This document shows, one piece after another, positions 18,476 through 27,348 of a stretch of 64,000 bases of DNA (its first letter is position 1; every line of letters starts with the position of its first letter). The position numbers were made by a program, and so were the translations under genes. The notes beneath the pieces were generated by a model. It was given only the letters and a program-made list of their open reading frames with translations. It made no database searches and had not been told where the DNA came from. Source of the stretch: a virus; IMG/VR virus record IMGVR_UViG_3300024257_000005, positions 1 to 64,000 of that record, one strand, 5' to 3'.

Positions 18476-19559
18476 TGTGAAACAATACACCACAGACAAG
18501 CATAAGAGATTATTAGGACTATTTGATAAGATAACAAAGCTTGATCCAGAAAGGGAGATCCATGATAAAATTCTTATTGTGGACTCTCTTAACCTGTTCA
18601 TTAGAAGCTTTTGTGTTGTATCTACATTGAACCCAGATGGAGTTCATGTAGGAGGAATACAGGGATCTCTATTGAGTCTTCAATATGCAATCAAGAAAAT
18701 CCGGCCAACCAAGATCATAATGGTTTGGGATGGACGAGGAGGATCTGATGCAAGAAGAAAAATGTATGATGGATATAAAGCAAATCGTGGCAAAGGCTTA
18801 AAAGGACTCAACCGAACTGTTGAATGGCTAAGTCCTGAAGAGGAAGAAAAAGCAGCAGTCAATCAAATCAGTCGATTTGGTCAGTACACTGAAAGTCTTC
18901 CTGTTGCATCAATATCAATTGATAGAGCTGAAGCCGATGATGTCATTGCATATATTTGCAATCAAATGTTTCCAGATGATAAAAAGGTTATTATGTCCAC
19001 CGATAAGGATTTCTTCCAACTCGTTAGTGACAAGACAACCGTTTACCGCCCCACTACTAAAGAGATAGTTGATCGACAATACTTGCAGGATAAGTTTTCA
19101 ATAGCCCCAAATAATTTTGTATTATATAGAGCTATTGATGGCGATCCTTCTGACAATCTCCCTGGAGTTAAGGGCATAGCAATAAAAACTGTCAATAAAT
19201 TATATCCAGAATTATCAGAAACAACTCAATATGATGTTCAATATATAATTGACAAAGCTAAAGAAAATCTTGACAATACAAAATTTGCCATGATATTTAA
19301 CAATGCTGATATAATAGAAAGAAACCATAAATTGATGCAATTGGCCGAAACAATTCTCCCAGGAGATAAAACTTCGATCGTTGTGGATGTTCTCAATAAT
19401 CAGAAAATGTCACTATTTGATAGACGAAAATTAAATCAGATGATGGCTGAAGATAAGATGTATATTCAGCAAAGAGGAATGAGCGGATGGTACAGTGTGT
19501 ATTCAGATGCTGATTCAAGAGCAAGGGTTTTTAATAGAAAATTAATTGAGAGGAAATAA
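18465..19559 (+). CDS. 5'-3' exonuclease / RNase H of the FEN family
   Basis: ATG at 18465 within the end of the recombinase gene; GTG at 18477 (TAATGTG) is an alternative start, and the better ribosome site is hard to choose. TAA stop; 364 residues (355 from the GTG start... up to 360). FEN-type acidic clusters are visible: VDSLNLFIRSF, IMVWDGRGG, DRAEADDVIAYI, MSTDKDFFQLV, and the helix-hairpin-helix region DGDPSDNLPGVKGI. It probably removes RNA primers, as does T4 RNase H. Operon partner of the recombinase and helicase. Confidence 0.87.
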   Translation: MVNNVKQYTTDKHKRLLGLFDKITKLDPEREIHDKILIVDSLNLFIRSFCVVSTLNPDGVHVGGIQGSLLSLQYAIKKIRPTKIIMVWDGRGGSDARRKMYDGYKANRGKGLKGLNRTVEWLSPEEEEKAAVNQISRFGQYTESLPVASISIDRAEADDVIAYICNQMFPDDKKVIMSTDKDFFQLVSDKTTVYRPTTKEIVDRQYLQDKFSIAPNNFVLYRAIDGDPSDNLPGVKGIAIKTVNKLYPELSETTQYDVQYIIDKAKENLDNTKFAMIFNNADIIERNHKLMQLAETILPGDKTSIVVDVLNNQKMSLFDRRKLNQMMAEDKMYIQQRGMSGWYSVYSDADSRARVFNRKLIERK

Positions 19560-19560
19560 T

Positions 19561-20973
19561 GTGCTTTCAACTCAAGACGTATCAAACATTAAACTATCAG
19601 ACTATGGCAAGGAATTCCAAAGTAAGCTTTTATTTCTAGTTCTGACTGATAAGCACTTTTTCGAAAACGTATATGATATATTGAATGAAGATCTATTTGA
19701 GACATCAGCTACTCAATGGATAACAAAACACGTCAAGCTTTATTATAATGAATATAAGAAGCTACCAGATATTTCAGCATTCAATGCATTTAGAAAGAAA
19801 GATCCACTACTTAGTGACATCAATAAAATTGCAATCAAAGATACACTAATTGATGCAATCAGAAATGAACATGCCAACGATCTAGAATGGGTAGCAGACG
19901 AATCAACACTGTTTTTCAAAAACAAATTCTTTGAGGTAACTCTCTTTGAAGCAGTTGAACTATTACGAGAAAATAAATTTGATGAAATCAAAGCATTAGT
20001 AGATGCTGCTGCTTCTACAGGAATAGACAGAGAATTTGGTCATAGCTATGTAACTGGAATTGACGAACGATATGCAGAAGGTGCAAGAAATACAATAAAA
20101 ACAGGTTGGGATCCAATTGATTTATATCTCGATGGAGGTATTGGAATTGGTGAGCTTGGAGTTATTCTTGCTATGTCATCAGCCGGTAAAACCTGGGTGC
20201 TATGTCATCTTGCTGCTAATGCTTTGCTAGAAGGTAAGAAGGTAATATTCTACACACTTGAAGATTCAGAAACATTTATTTCAAAACGTATAGATTCTAT
20301 TATCCTGAAAAAAAGCACCAGTGAGATGAAATATCACATTGATGATCTGAAAGAAAAGCTGTCACATTTGGATGACAATCTGATTGTCAAAGAATATCCT
20401 CAATTGGTTACAACAACAAATGCCATGGTTGGTCACCTGAATAGTTTGAGATTAAGTGGCTGGTGTAATCCAGAAGGTGGAGAAGAAGATGATGATCTGT
20501 TGGTAATTGCTGACTATGGTGATATCTTTGCTCCACTAAAAAGCTTCAATTCAGACTGGCTAAATCAAAAACAAATATATAATGAATTAAAATCATTTGC
20601 ACAGGTAATGAGAATTAGATTGTGGACCGCTGCTCAGTCAAATATTGGCGCAGAAGGACAGCGTAATATTGAATCAACTAAAATGGGTGGAGCGTATGCA
20701 AAAGTTGCCCCATGTAATATTATTCTATCATTATCCAGAAGTACTGAGGATAAGGGAATGGATGTTGCAAGTCTATTTTTAGCTAAGAATAAATATGGAC
20801 AAGATTCAATTCATTTTCCAGTTCACAATGATAATAATAAAGGTGAGTTCAGAGTATACGATCAAGAAACAGAGCAAGGAAGAGAAATTGCTAAGAAGAT
20901 GCAAGTGGGTGATGTCGAGATGAAAAAACGTGTCGGTGAAAAGTTCAAACATCTTATGGAAAAAAAGGAATAG
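19561..20973 (+). CDS. Replicative DNA helicase, DnaB/gp41-like
   Basis: GTG at 19561 directly after the previous stop, with AGAGGA 8 bases upstream; a TTG at 19546 in frame has no site of its own. TAG stop; 470 residues. RecA-fold helicase core with Walker A AMSSAGKTWVL near residue 204, a Walker B-like LLVIADYGDI, and a C-terminal arginine-finger region. The N-terminal domain (DKHFFENVYDILNEDLFE) matches the DnaB-type helical domain. Expected to unwind the fork for one of the two polymerases encoded here. Confidence 0.87.
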   Translation: MLSTQDVSNIKLSDYGKEFQSKLLFLVLTDKHFFENVYDILNEDLFETSATQWITKHVKLYYNEYKKLPDISAFNAFRKKDPLLSDINKIAIKDTLIDAIRNEHANDLEWVADESTLFFKNKFFEVTLFEAVELLRENKFDEIKALVDAAASTGIDREFGHSYVTGIDERYAEGARNTIKTGWDPIDLYLDGGIGIGELGVILAMSSAGKTWVLCHLAANALLEGKKVIFYTLEDSETFISKRIDSIILKKSTSEMKYHIDDLKEKLSHLDDNLIVKEYPQLVTTTNAMVGHLNSLRLSGWCNPEGGEEDDDLLVIADYGDIFAPLKSFNSDWLNQKQIYNELKSFAQVMRIRLWTAAQSNIGAEGQRNIESTKMGGAYAKVAPCNIILSLSRSTEDKGMDVASLFLAKNKYGQDSIHFPVHNDNNKGEFRVYDQETEQGREIAKKMQVGDVEMKKRVGEKFKHLMEKKE

Positions 20974-20982
20974 GAGAATAAA

Positions 20983-21522
20983 ATGAAATTTAAGAAAATT
21001 TGGGAAGGAGATTGGGTTAGCATTGTAAGTCCGGTAGAACATGACTACGAGGCATTGCACGAAATGAATGGAGTTTTAATTGTTCCAATCTTATACGATA
21101 AAGATCAGCCTCTAATTGGAATACGAAAAGAGTTTTGTCCACCTTACTTTATTAAAGGACATAAGCCTGACTCAGGTTTATTTTATACTGCCATCTCTGG
21201 TGGAGTAGAAGATAAAGAAGATCCAGAAACAGCAGCTTTTAGAGAATTAAAAGAGGAAGCTGGAATTATTCCAATTTCATATTCTGTAACTGAATTATAT
21301 AAAGAAATCAATTTCGTAAAAAATACTGATGCTTTATCATCATGCTATCTTATGAAAATTTATACATATGACAAAGAAAAGCCTAAAGGCGATGGAACAG
21401 AAAATGAAGAAAAATCTAAGACAATCTGGGTAAGCCATAAACGATTGAAGACATTGCTAAAAGAAAAGAATATTGATCTACTATTCCACTTGGTTGGTAG
21501 CATCGCAAATGGAGTACTATAA
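20983..21522 (+). CDS. Nudix hydrolase
   Basis: ATG after AGGAGAATAAA; TAA stop overlapping the next start; 179 residues. A complete Nudix box is seen: GGVEDKEDPETAAFREL followed by KEEAG, matching G-x5-E-x7-R-E-x2-E-E-x-G. Members hydrolyse nucleoside diphosphate derivatives such as ADP-ribose, NADH or damaged dNTPs. Position between helicase and ribonucleotide reductase suggests nucleotide-pool cleaning, but the substrate cannot be read from the sequence. Confidence 0.85.
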   Translation: MKFKKIWEGDWVSIVSPVEHDYEALHEMNGVLIVPILYDKDQPLIGIRKEFCPPYFIKGHKPDSGLFYTAISGGVEDKEDPETAAFRELKEEAGIIPISYSVTELYKEINFVKNTDALSSCYLMKIYTYDKEKPKGDGTENEEKSKTIWVSHKRLKTLLKEKNIDLLFHLVGSIANGVL

Positions 21523-24134
21523 TGACAAAATTTGAAGAAGTTAAAAACCAAACTACAGAGGAGTATTTCAATGGAAACCAATTCGCAATCGACGCCTTCA
21601 ATAGAAAATATAAAATCACAGACACTGAAACTTACGTGGAAGCAATTTGGAGAGTATGCAGAAATATTGCGTCGGTTGAATCTGGAACTCACGCCCAAGA
21701 ATTTTGGGCTAATAGATGGTTCGATGAAATCTACAATGATTGGTGGCATCCAGCCGGTTCAATTATGCAAGGAGCGGGAGCAAAAAGAAAGATTTCAATG
21801 GCTAACTGCACTACACTTTCCCTTGGTGCCCTTGACGAATCCAATGAGTGGGATAACCTTGAATCTATCATAAAGAATGGTGCTTATACTGTAGCAAAAA
21901 CAGCAGCATATCGACAAGGTCTAGGAATTGATTTTTCTAGATTAAGGCCAGCAGAGATGAAAGTTCACAATTCTTCAAACGAATCTAGTGGAGTAACTCA
22001 CTGGATGAAACTTATAGATTCTCTAGGATATTTTGTAGGTCAGAAGGGTCGTATTCCTGCAATGTTATTTTCACTCAACATAGGACACCCTGATATTATT
22101 GACTTTATTGATGTCAAAAAAGACTATACTCAGATTCAAAATGCAAACATTTCTATCCAGATGACAGATGCTTTTTATAGAGCAGTTGAAAATAATGAAG
22201 TGTGGCAAATGCAGTTCATTGTTCCTCCGTATAAAAAGGGAGACAGGATCTACATTGATTCAGAATCAGCTCCAGCATCGTCACTAAAAGATGAATCCGG
22301 TAAATCATACAGCATTGCCACTTCAAATTTTGATGGTGAGATTATAAGCAAAGACATGAAAGCAAGAAAGCTTTTGAAATTAATATCAAAAGCCATGCTA
22401 AAAAATGCAGAACCAGGGATCCAGAACATTGATATTGCAAGAAGATTTTCAAATTCAGATGCCGTTTATGATAAATATTCAGATTTTGATAGTAGAATTA
22501 TCTCAACAAATGCATGCTCAGAACAATATCTCAACCGTGAAGGCTTATGTATATTATTATCGGTCAATGCCATAAAATTTGCAATAGGCATGCCTGATGT
22601 TACTGAGGAAGCAATGAATCAGATAGCATATTCAATGGTGAGATTCGGAGACAATGTAAATACATTTGAATTAAAAAATAAAACATATGCAACACAGGGA
22701 CAAAAAGAATCAATCGAGCAATTAAGAAGAGTTGGATGTGGAATTACAAATCTTGCAGGCTATTTATTTGAATGTGGTTTTGAATATGGAAGCGAACAAG
22801 GAAACAATGGAGCCGAACGGCTTGTTCATGATTTTAATTATTTTCTATATAAAGCAACCATTGAAATAGGTCGTGAAAAAGGAAGCTTCAAAGCTTTTGA
22901 CCCAGACAAAATAAAGAAATCAGAATTTATTCAACACATGATGAAACAAGACACTTTTACATTTCCACAGAAATTAAAATTTGATGCTATGAGAAATGTT
23001 TGTGTAAGTTCAATTGCTCCAACAGGCACTTTGTCACTTATGTTCAGCAAGTCGGTAATGGGATATGGGATTGAGCCATCATTTGGCCCATACTATTGGA
23101 AGAGATCTAGACTTGAAGGTGATTATAAATACTATTTTGTGATACCTAAAGCAATACAAGACTGGTACAATAAGAACAAAGCCGAAGAAATGCCACCTTA
23201 TGACTATCCCGAATGTATTGAAGATGAATGGGATGGAAATAAAGGGCTAGAATTGGCAAAAAATATTGATGATCTCATGGCGATCAAGGGAGTAGTATTT
23301 AAAAAAGATACTGATGTTAATGCATTTGACAAACTAGAATTGATGAAGGGCGTTATGAAGAATATAGACTCATCAATATCTGTAACTTATAATCTTCCTG
23401 AGGATGTCAAAGAAGAAGTTGTGTATAAGTTTATATTAAAAGCGCATGAAGCTGGTGTCAAATCGGTAGCAGTATTTCCAGATAGGAAAATGTATGGAAT
23501 CGTATCAACAATACCTTTTAAAAAATTAGCTGTTTCATTGCAGGCGGAGGGTGTTAAATTACATGACCAAAACTTCTCAAAGGATGAATCCAACGAGTTG
23601 AATATTGTTGCTGACAATGTGTCAGTATCGGGAGCACCAAAGCGACCTACAAAAATGGAATCGGATATTTATGCCGTGACAGTTCGTGGTGAAAAATTCG
23701 TATTATCTGTTGGTCTATTAAATGGAGCACCTTACGAAATGTTTGGTGGACATATGAACGGACTAGATTTCAAATTCAATAAGAGATCTGGCTGTGTTGA
23801 AAAAGTTAGTCGTGGCGTTTATAAATTGGAATTCGATGATCATGTAGTAGAGGATTTCAATAAACAATTTACACCAGTTGAGGTCCTTATGTTTAGAATG
23901 ATCTCAATGAACTTGCGTCATGGAGTGCCAATAAAACATATTGTCGAACAGCTTGAAAAGAGTTCAGATGATATATTGTCATTTTCAGCAGCGGCAAGTA
24001 GAGTACTAAAGAAATATATACAAGATGGAGAGCAGGCAACTGGAGTTGAATGTCCAAGCTGTCATAATACAAATAGCCTAGAATATCAAGATGGATGTGT
24101 TACGTGTTCAATTTGTGACTGGGGAAAATGCTAA
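21522..24134 (+). CDS. nrdJ: Class II (B12-dependent type) ribonucleotide reductase
   Basis: ATG overlapping the previous stop; TAA stop; 870 residues. The alpha-subunit core is visible: HPAGSIMQGAG, SMANCTTLSLG, the active-site loop STNACSEQYLNREG, and APTGTLSLMF. The C-terminus carries a zinc/redox-like domain with CPSC and CSICDWGKC, typical of NrdJ. No small (beta) subunit or activase gene is seen nearby, consistent with a stand-alone cobalamin enzyme. It makes deoxynucleotides for phage replication. A class I alpha subunit is the alternative; the Cys-rich tail and missing NrdB favour class II. Confidence 0.85.
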   Translation: MTKFEEVKNQTTEEYFNGNQFAIDAFNRKYKITDTETYVEAIWRVCRNIASVESGTHAQEFWANRWFDEIYNDWWHPAGSIMQGAGAKRKISMANCTTLSLGALDESNEWDNLESIIKNGAYTVAKTAAYRQGLGIDFSRLRPAEMKVHNSSNESSGVTHWMKLIDSLGYFVGQKGRIPAMLFSLNIGHPDIIDFIDVKKDYTQIQNANISIQMTDAFYRAVENNEVWQMQFIVPPYKKGDRIYIDSESAPASSLKDESGKSYSIATSNFDGEIISKDMKARKLLKLISKAMLKNAEPGIQNIDIARRFSNSDAVYDKYSDFDSRIISTNACSEQYLNREGLCILLSVNAIKFAIGMPDVTEEAMNQIAYSMVRFGDNVNTFELKNKTYATQGQKESIEQLRRVGCGITNLAGYLFECGFEYGSEQGNNGAERLVHDFNYFLYKATIEIGREKGSFKAFDPDKIKKSEFIQHMMKQDTFTFPQKLKFDAMRNVCVSSIAPTGTLSLMFSKSVMGYGIEPSFGPYYWKRSRLEGDYKYYFVIPKAIQDWYNKNKAEEMPPYDYPECIEDEWDGNKGLELAKNIDDLMAIKGVVFKKDTDVNAFDKLELMKGVMKNIDSSISVTYNLPEDVKEEVVYKFILKAHEAGVKSVAVFPDRKMYGIVSTIPFKKLAVSLQAEGVKLHDQNFSKDESNELNIVADNVSVSGAPKRPTKMESDIYAVTVRGEKFVLSVGLLNGAPYEMFGGHMNGLDFKFNKRSGCVEKVSRGVYKLEFDDHVVEDFNKQFTPVEVLMFRMISMNLRHGVPIKHIVEQLEKSSDDILSFSAAASRVLKKYIQDGEQATGVECPSCHNTNSLEYQDGCVTCSICDWGKC

Positions 24135-24150
24135 TAAAAAGGAAATAGAA

Positions 24151-24720
24151 ATGCCAGAACAACAAGATATGCCGGGAGCACCACAAGTACGAGTTAAGGG
24201 TAATCACATATTCTTCTATGATCAAATAGACCAAGAGTCTGCCATGACACTTAATGAATGCCTATTTGATTTAGAACGAGATGGTGATTGGAGAAATCAA
24301 CAGTTTGGTAGCTGTAATAACACGATCTTGTTACATATCAATAGCTATGGTGGTGGAGTGTTTGATGCACTTTCAGTTGCTGATACAATTAGATCTCTCA
24401 AGAGTGAAGTACACACAATTATTGAAGGAGCTGCAATGAGTGGAGCCACAGTAATTTCACTAGCCGGAACCAAACGATTTATGAGAAAGAATGCAACGGT
24501 TCTCATTCATCAGGCAAGACAGGGAATGGGCGGAGAATTAACATCAGAACAAATTAAAGATTTAAATACAAACAATGATCTAACTGAAGCTAGACTTCTA
24601 GAAATCTATGATGAAAATACTTCTATGGATCGCAAAGAAATCCTTGAGTTATTAAAACATGACTTATATTTAAATTCAGAGCAATGCCTGCAAAAAGGTA
24701 TTATCGACGAAATAATCTAA
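24151..24720 (+). CDS. clpP: ClpP-like serine protease
   Basis: ATG at 24151 with AAAGGAA 8 bases upstream; an in-frame ATG at 24091 lies within the RNR gene and is less likely. TAA stop; 189 residues, the usual ClpP size. The catalytic triad appears intact: Ser97 in GAAMSGATV, His120 in VLIHQAR, Asp171 in KHDLYLNS. The INSYGGGVFD loop matches the substrate groove. It could reshape host proteolysis or work with host Clp ATPases. A prohead protease of this fold is another option, but the location among nucleotide genes argues against that. Confidence 0.87.
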   Translation: MPEQQDMPGAPQVRVKGNHIFFYDQIDQESAMTLNECLFDLERDGDWRNQQFGSCNNTILLHINSYGGGVFDALSVADTIRSLKSEVHTIIEGAAMSGATVISLAGTKRFMRKNATVLIHQARQGMGGELTSEQIKDLNTNNDLTEARLLEIYDENTSMDRKEILELLKHDLYLNSEQCLQKGIIDEII

Positions 24721-24730
24721 GGAGGTTACA

Positions 24731-25000
24731 GTGGCAAAGAAAAAAGGTTCAAGTAAAAATCGAAAAGAAAACTATAAGAGATATGCAGCTAGAAATCAAA
24801 GAGATGTTGCTAATCAAAAATCAGTTGTCAACCACTGGTTCAGCGTTTTAAGCAGACAAATCAAGCGCCTAATTGATACACGTGGAGAAGAAAATAGAGA
24901 GTTATATAGAATGCTCCGTGTAGAGATTAAGGACCGTCTTAAAAACAATGTGCTAACCAAAAAACAGATGCAAAGTATTGTTTCTGAGTTGACAGCATAG
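24731..25000 (+). CDS. Small basic hypothetical protein
   Basis: GTG with AAGGAGGT seven bases upstream, one of the strongest ribosome sites in the window; TAG stop; 89 residues. Very basic N-terminus (KKKGSSKNRKENYKRYAARNQR) then a helical segment. May bind nucleic acid by charge. No family recognised. Between clpP and the exonuclease, 10 and 12 bases from its neighbours. Confidence 0.7.
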   Translation: MAKKKGSSKNRKENYKRYAARNQRDVANQKSVVNHWFSVLSRQIKRLIDTRGEENRELYRMLRVEIKDRLKNNVLTKKQMQSIVSELTA

Positions 25001-25012
25001 TAGGAGAATTAT

Positions 25013-26020
25013 ATGTTAAGAAAATCAAAAGCAGCTAAAAAGTGGGATAAGTCTGAATTAAAAGTTATACGAGAGTATGAATCTTCAGATAAGAGTTATC
25101 GCACGTTACATAAAGAGATGGTTGCTGCCGGTTCAAGCAGAACATTTGATGCCGTTAAGGCCAAGGGTTATTCAATGGGACTAGAAAAGCCAAATGAATA
25201 CACGCTTGGATACGGTCCTGGCGTAGGATACGGACCAGAAATTACACTATTTGATATCGAAACGTCATTGATACCAGCGTACATTTTTGATACTGGAAAA
25301 CAATATGTGGGATATAAAGCTTTTGAAGGTGCACATCGATTTATGTTATCATGGTCTGCCAAAAAGCTAATGTCCCCTGATTGTGAAGTTCAAGTATTAA
25401 CACCTGAAGAAGCATTAGCAGGTGATGATAGTAGAATAGCTCAAAGTCTGTGGGATCTATTTGATCGTTCAGATATTTTAGTTGGACACAATAGCAAGCG
25501 CTTTGATGTTCCAACAGCCAATGCTCGATTTTTAGAAAATAACTTCCCAGGACCTCCATCTTCATATGATCAAATTGATACTTATGTAGAAGCAAAACGA
25601 CACTTTAAGTTGTTGAGTTATAGTCAGGATTATATTACTAAGATGCTACATCTTCCTAATAAGTTAGCAACCGATCATACACTTTGGAGAAAATGTATGG
25701 AAGGCGATCCAGAGGCATTGAAGAGGATGGCCAAATATAACCAAGGTGATATCTATGGACTAGAAGAAGTCTATCTGAAATTCAGACCTTGGATGAAATC
25801 ACATCCAAATGTGGCACTATATTATTCTGGTGACAATGTTACTAGATGTCATGCTTGTGGAAATACGCACCTTGATTGGGAAGATGGTGGAGATTATTAC
25901 ACAAGAGCAGGGTTCTTTGATGGATATCGTTGCGAAAATTGTTATACAATTGGTCGTAGCAGAAGAACCAGCTTAACAAAGATCGAAAGAGAATCATTAG
26001 TTCTTCCAACAGCTAGATAA
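25013..26020 (+). CDS. Stand-alone 3'-5' exonuclease (DEDD, RNase H-like) with zinc ribbon
   Basis: ATG after TAGGAGAATTAT; TAA stop; 335 residues. Residues 1-60 look like a helix-turn-helix (KSYRTLHKEMVAAGSSRTFDA). The nuclease core has LFDIETS (exo I), LVGHNSKRFDVPTANARF (exo II) and YNQGDIYGLEEVY (exo III). The C-terminus has CHACG and CENC, a probable zinc ribbon. Since the family A polymerase here has no exonuclease domain, this could supply proofreading; that link is an inference. Confidence 0.78.
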   Translation: MLRKSKAAKKWDKSELKVIREYESSDKSYRTLHKEMVAAGSSRTFDAVKAKGYSMGLEKPNEYTLGYGPGVGYGPEITLFDIETSLIPAYIFDTGKQYVGYKAFEGAHRFMLSWSAKKLMSPDCEVQVLTPEEALAGDDSRIAQSLWDLFDRSDILVGHNSKRFDVPTANARFLENNFPGPPSSYDQIDTYVEAKRHFKLLSYSQDYITKMLHLPNKLATDHTLWRKCMEGDPEALKRMAKYNQGDIYGLEEVYLKFRPWMKSHPNVALYYSGDNVTRCHACGNTHLDWEDGGDYYTRAGFFDGYRCENCYTIGRSRRTSLTKIERESLVLPTAR

Positions 26021-26046
26021 TAAAATAGCTTTTGGAAAAGAATACT

Positions 26047-26055
26047 TATATTTAT
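26047..26055 (+). promoter_or_regulatory. TATATTTAT promoter-like motif
   Basis: Exact 9-mer, 37 bases before the ATG of the small DNA-binding protein at 26093. Confidence 0.45.
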
Positions 26056-26092
26056 CAATATGAATTACAATAAAACAAACCAAGGAGGTTCC

Positions 26093-26320
26093 ATGAGAAC
26101 TTACAAGCAAGAAGTACTTAGCACATTAAAGAGAAAAGTGAACAAAAGGGTAGCCAAGAATTTTACAGGCTATGAGATCACTGAGCTCACAAAATGGTAT
26201 CAGCTCAAACAATCAACTGCAATGCGTACATTACGTCAGATGAAAACTGATGGTGTGATTGATTATATATGTACAAATGCACAAAAGAGCGAATACAAGC
26301 TATTATCAATTAATAGTTAA
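26093..26320 (+). CDS. Small winged-helix-like DNA-binding protein
   Basis: ATG at 26093 preceded by AAGGAGGTTCC; an in-frame ATG at 26060 is upstream of that site and less likely. TAA stop; 75 residues. YEITELTKWYQLKQSTAMRTLRQM followed by GVIDY..... looks like a helix-turn-helix with a beta wing. May be a phage transcription regulator. It has its own promoter-like motif and is closed by a terminator, so it is a one-gene unit. Confidence 0.7.
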   Translation: MRTYKQEVLSTLKRKVNKRVAKNFTGYEITELTKWYQLKQSTAMRTLRQMKTDGVIDYICTNAQKSEYKLLSINS

Positions 26321-26345
26321 GAAGAGCAAATACAATAGTATAATC

Positions 26346-26380
26346 AAAGAGGAGTTTCTCTAGGGCAACTCCTCTTTTTA
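26346..26380 (+). terminator. Rho-independent terminator
   Basis: AAAGAGGAGTT (26346-26356) pairs perfectly with AACTCCTCTTT (26367-26377) around a 10-base loop, followed by TTT. Ends the unit at 26093. Confidence 0.85.
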
Positions 26381-26391
26381 GAAAGAAGTCT

Positions 26392-27348
26392 ATGAATAAC
26401 TATATTATTGGTGGTGGAGTTGCCGGCTTGGTTGCTTCATTCATTCTAAAAGAAGACGGTTTCAGAATTATCGACGCCAATCCGTTAGGACAAATGGCAG
26501 GCAAATTTCCACTAGGACCAAGAATTATACAGAACGATGGTGAAACATTTGGACTATTAAAAGACCTTGGATTTCAAGGCAACGAAATAAGTGTCAAGAA
26601 TAATAGAATCGGATTTAGCCGCTCCAGACCAGGAGCAGTCATAATAGAACAAAATCCAGACCAAGATTTTAGAGCTGAATACTCATACATAACTAGAGGA
26701 ACTAGAGATTTTGAACCTTCATTTATGTCTGACGGTAAGAACACAATTGAGGCTTTAGAGATCATTGGATCAAAAGATTCATATAAAGAAATTTTGGAGC
26801 TATTGTTCAAGCAATGTGGTAAAACTATTATTCCAAATCAAGTAAAAACTATAAACATTGACGAGAAAATTGTTATATTGGATGACGGAACAGAGCTACC
26901 ATATGACAATCTAATCTCAACTATTGATTTGAGACTGCTGATGAGAATGATTGTGGGACAAAACACACTTCCAGGAAGTCTCATGCTGGAAACAAGAAAA
27001 AAATCATTCTATCTTTGCAAATATTCAAACCTCATAGATAGAGATTTTCATAATGCCGGATATGATTATGTATATTCTGTTTCTAGAACATATACCAGAA
27101 AGACTTATTTAGACAGTGGGATTGTGTATGAAACAATAGAGCCCATTCGAGGTCACATGATTGAAGATAATTTGATTGTTGAGCGGAAAGAAGATATTCC
27201 AATTCAAATTAAAAAATCATTAAATTTAACATCCTTTGCAGCCGATGCCTATTTATTAGGACGTTATGCTCAGTGGAGTCACAAGATAAAATTGAATGAA
27301 GTGTTAGCAACGGTTTTAAAATGGAGGCAAGATGGACAGTTCAAGTAA
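26392..27348 (+). CDS. FAD/NAD(P)-binding oxidoreductase of unknown substrate
   Basis: ATG after AGAAAGAAGTCT; TAA stop; 318 residues. The N-terminus NNYIIGGGVAGLVASFIL is a Rossmann G-x-G-x-x-G dinucleotide fold, with Asp in RIIDA near the strand end. A second FAD-contact segment DDGTELPYDNLISTI follows. The general layout resembles amine oxidase or UDP-galactopyranose mutase-type flavoproteins but is short. It heads a nucleotide-metabolism run; a role in base or sugar modification is possible, not shown. Its end overlaps the next gene by 17 bases. Confidence 0.7.
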   Translation: MNNYIIGGGVAGLVASFILKEDGFRIIDANPLGQMAGKFPLGPRIIQNDGETFGLLKDLGFQGNEISVKNNRIGFSRSRPGAVIIEQNPDQDFRAEYSYITRGTRDFEPSFMSDGKNTIEALEIIGSKDSYKEILELLFKQCGKTIIPNQVKTINIDEKIVILDDGTELPYDNLISTIDLRLLMRMIVGQNTLPGSLMLETRKKSFYLCKYSNLIDRDFHNAGYDYVYSVSRTYTRKTYLDSGIVYETIEPIRGHMIEDNLIVERKEDIPIQIKKSLNLTSFAADAYLLGRYAQWSHKIKLNEVLATVLKWRQDGQFK

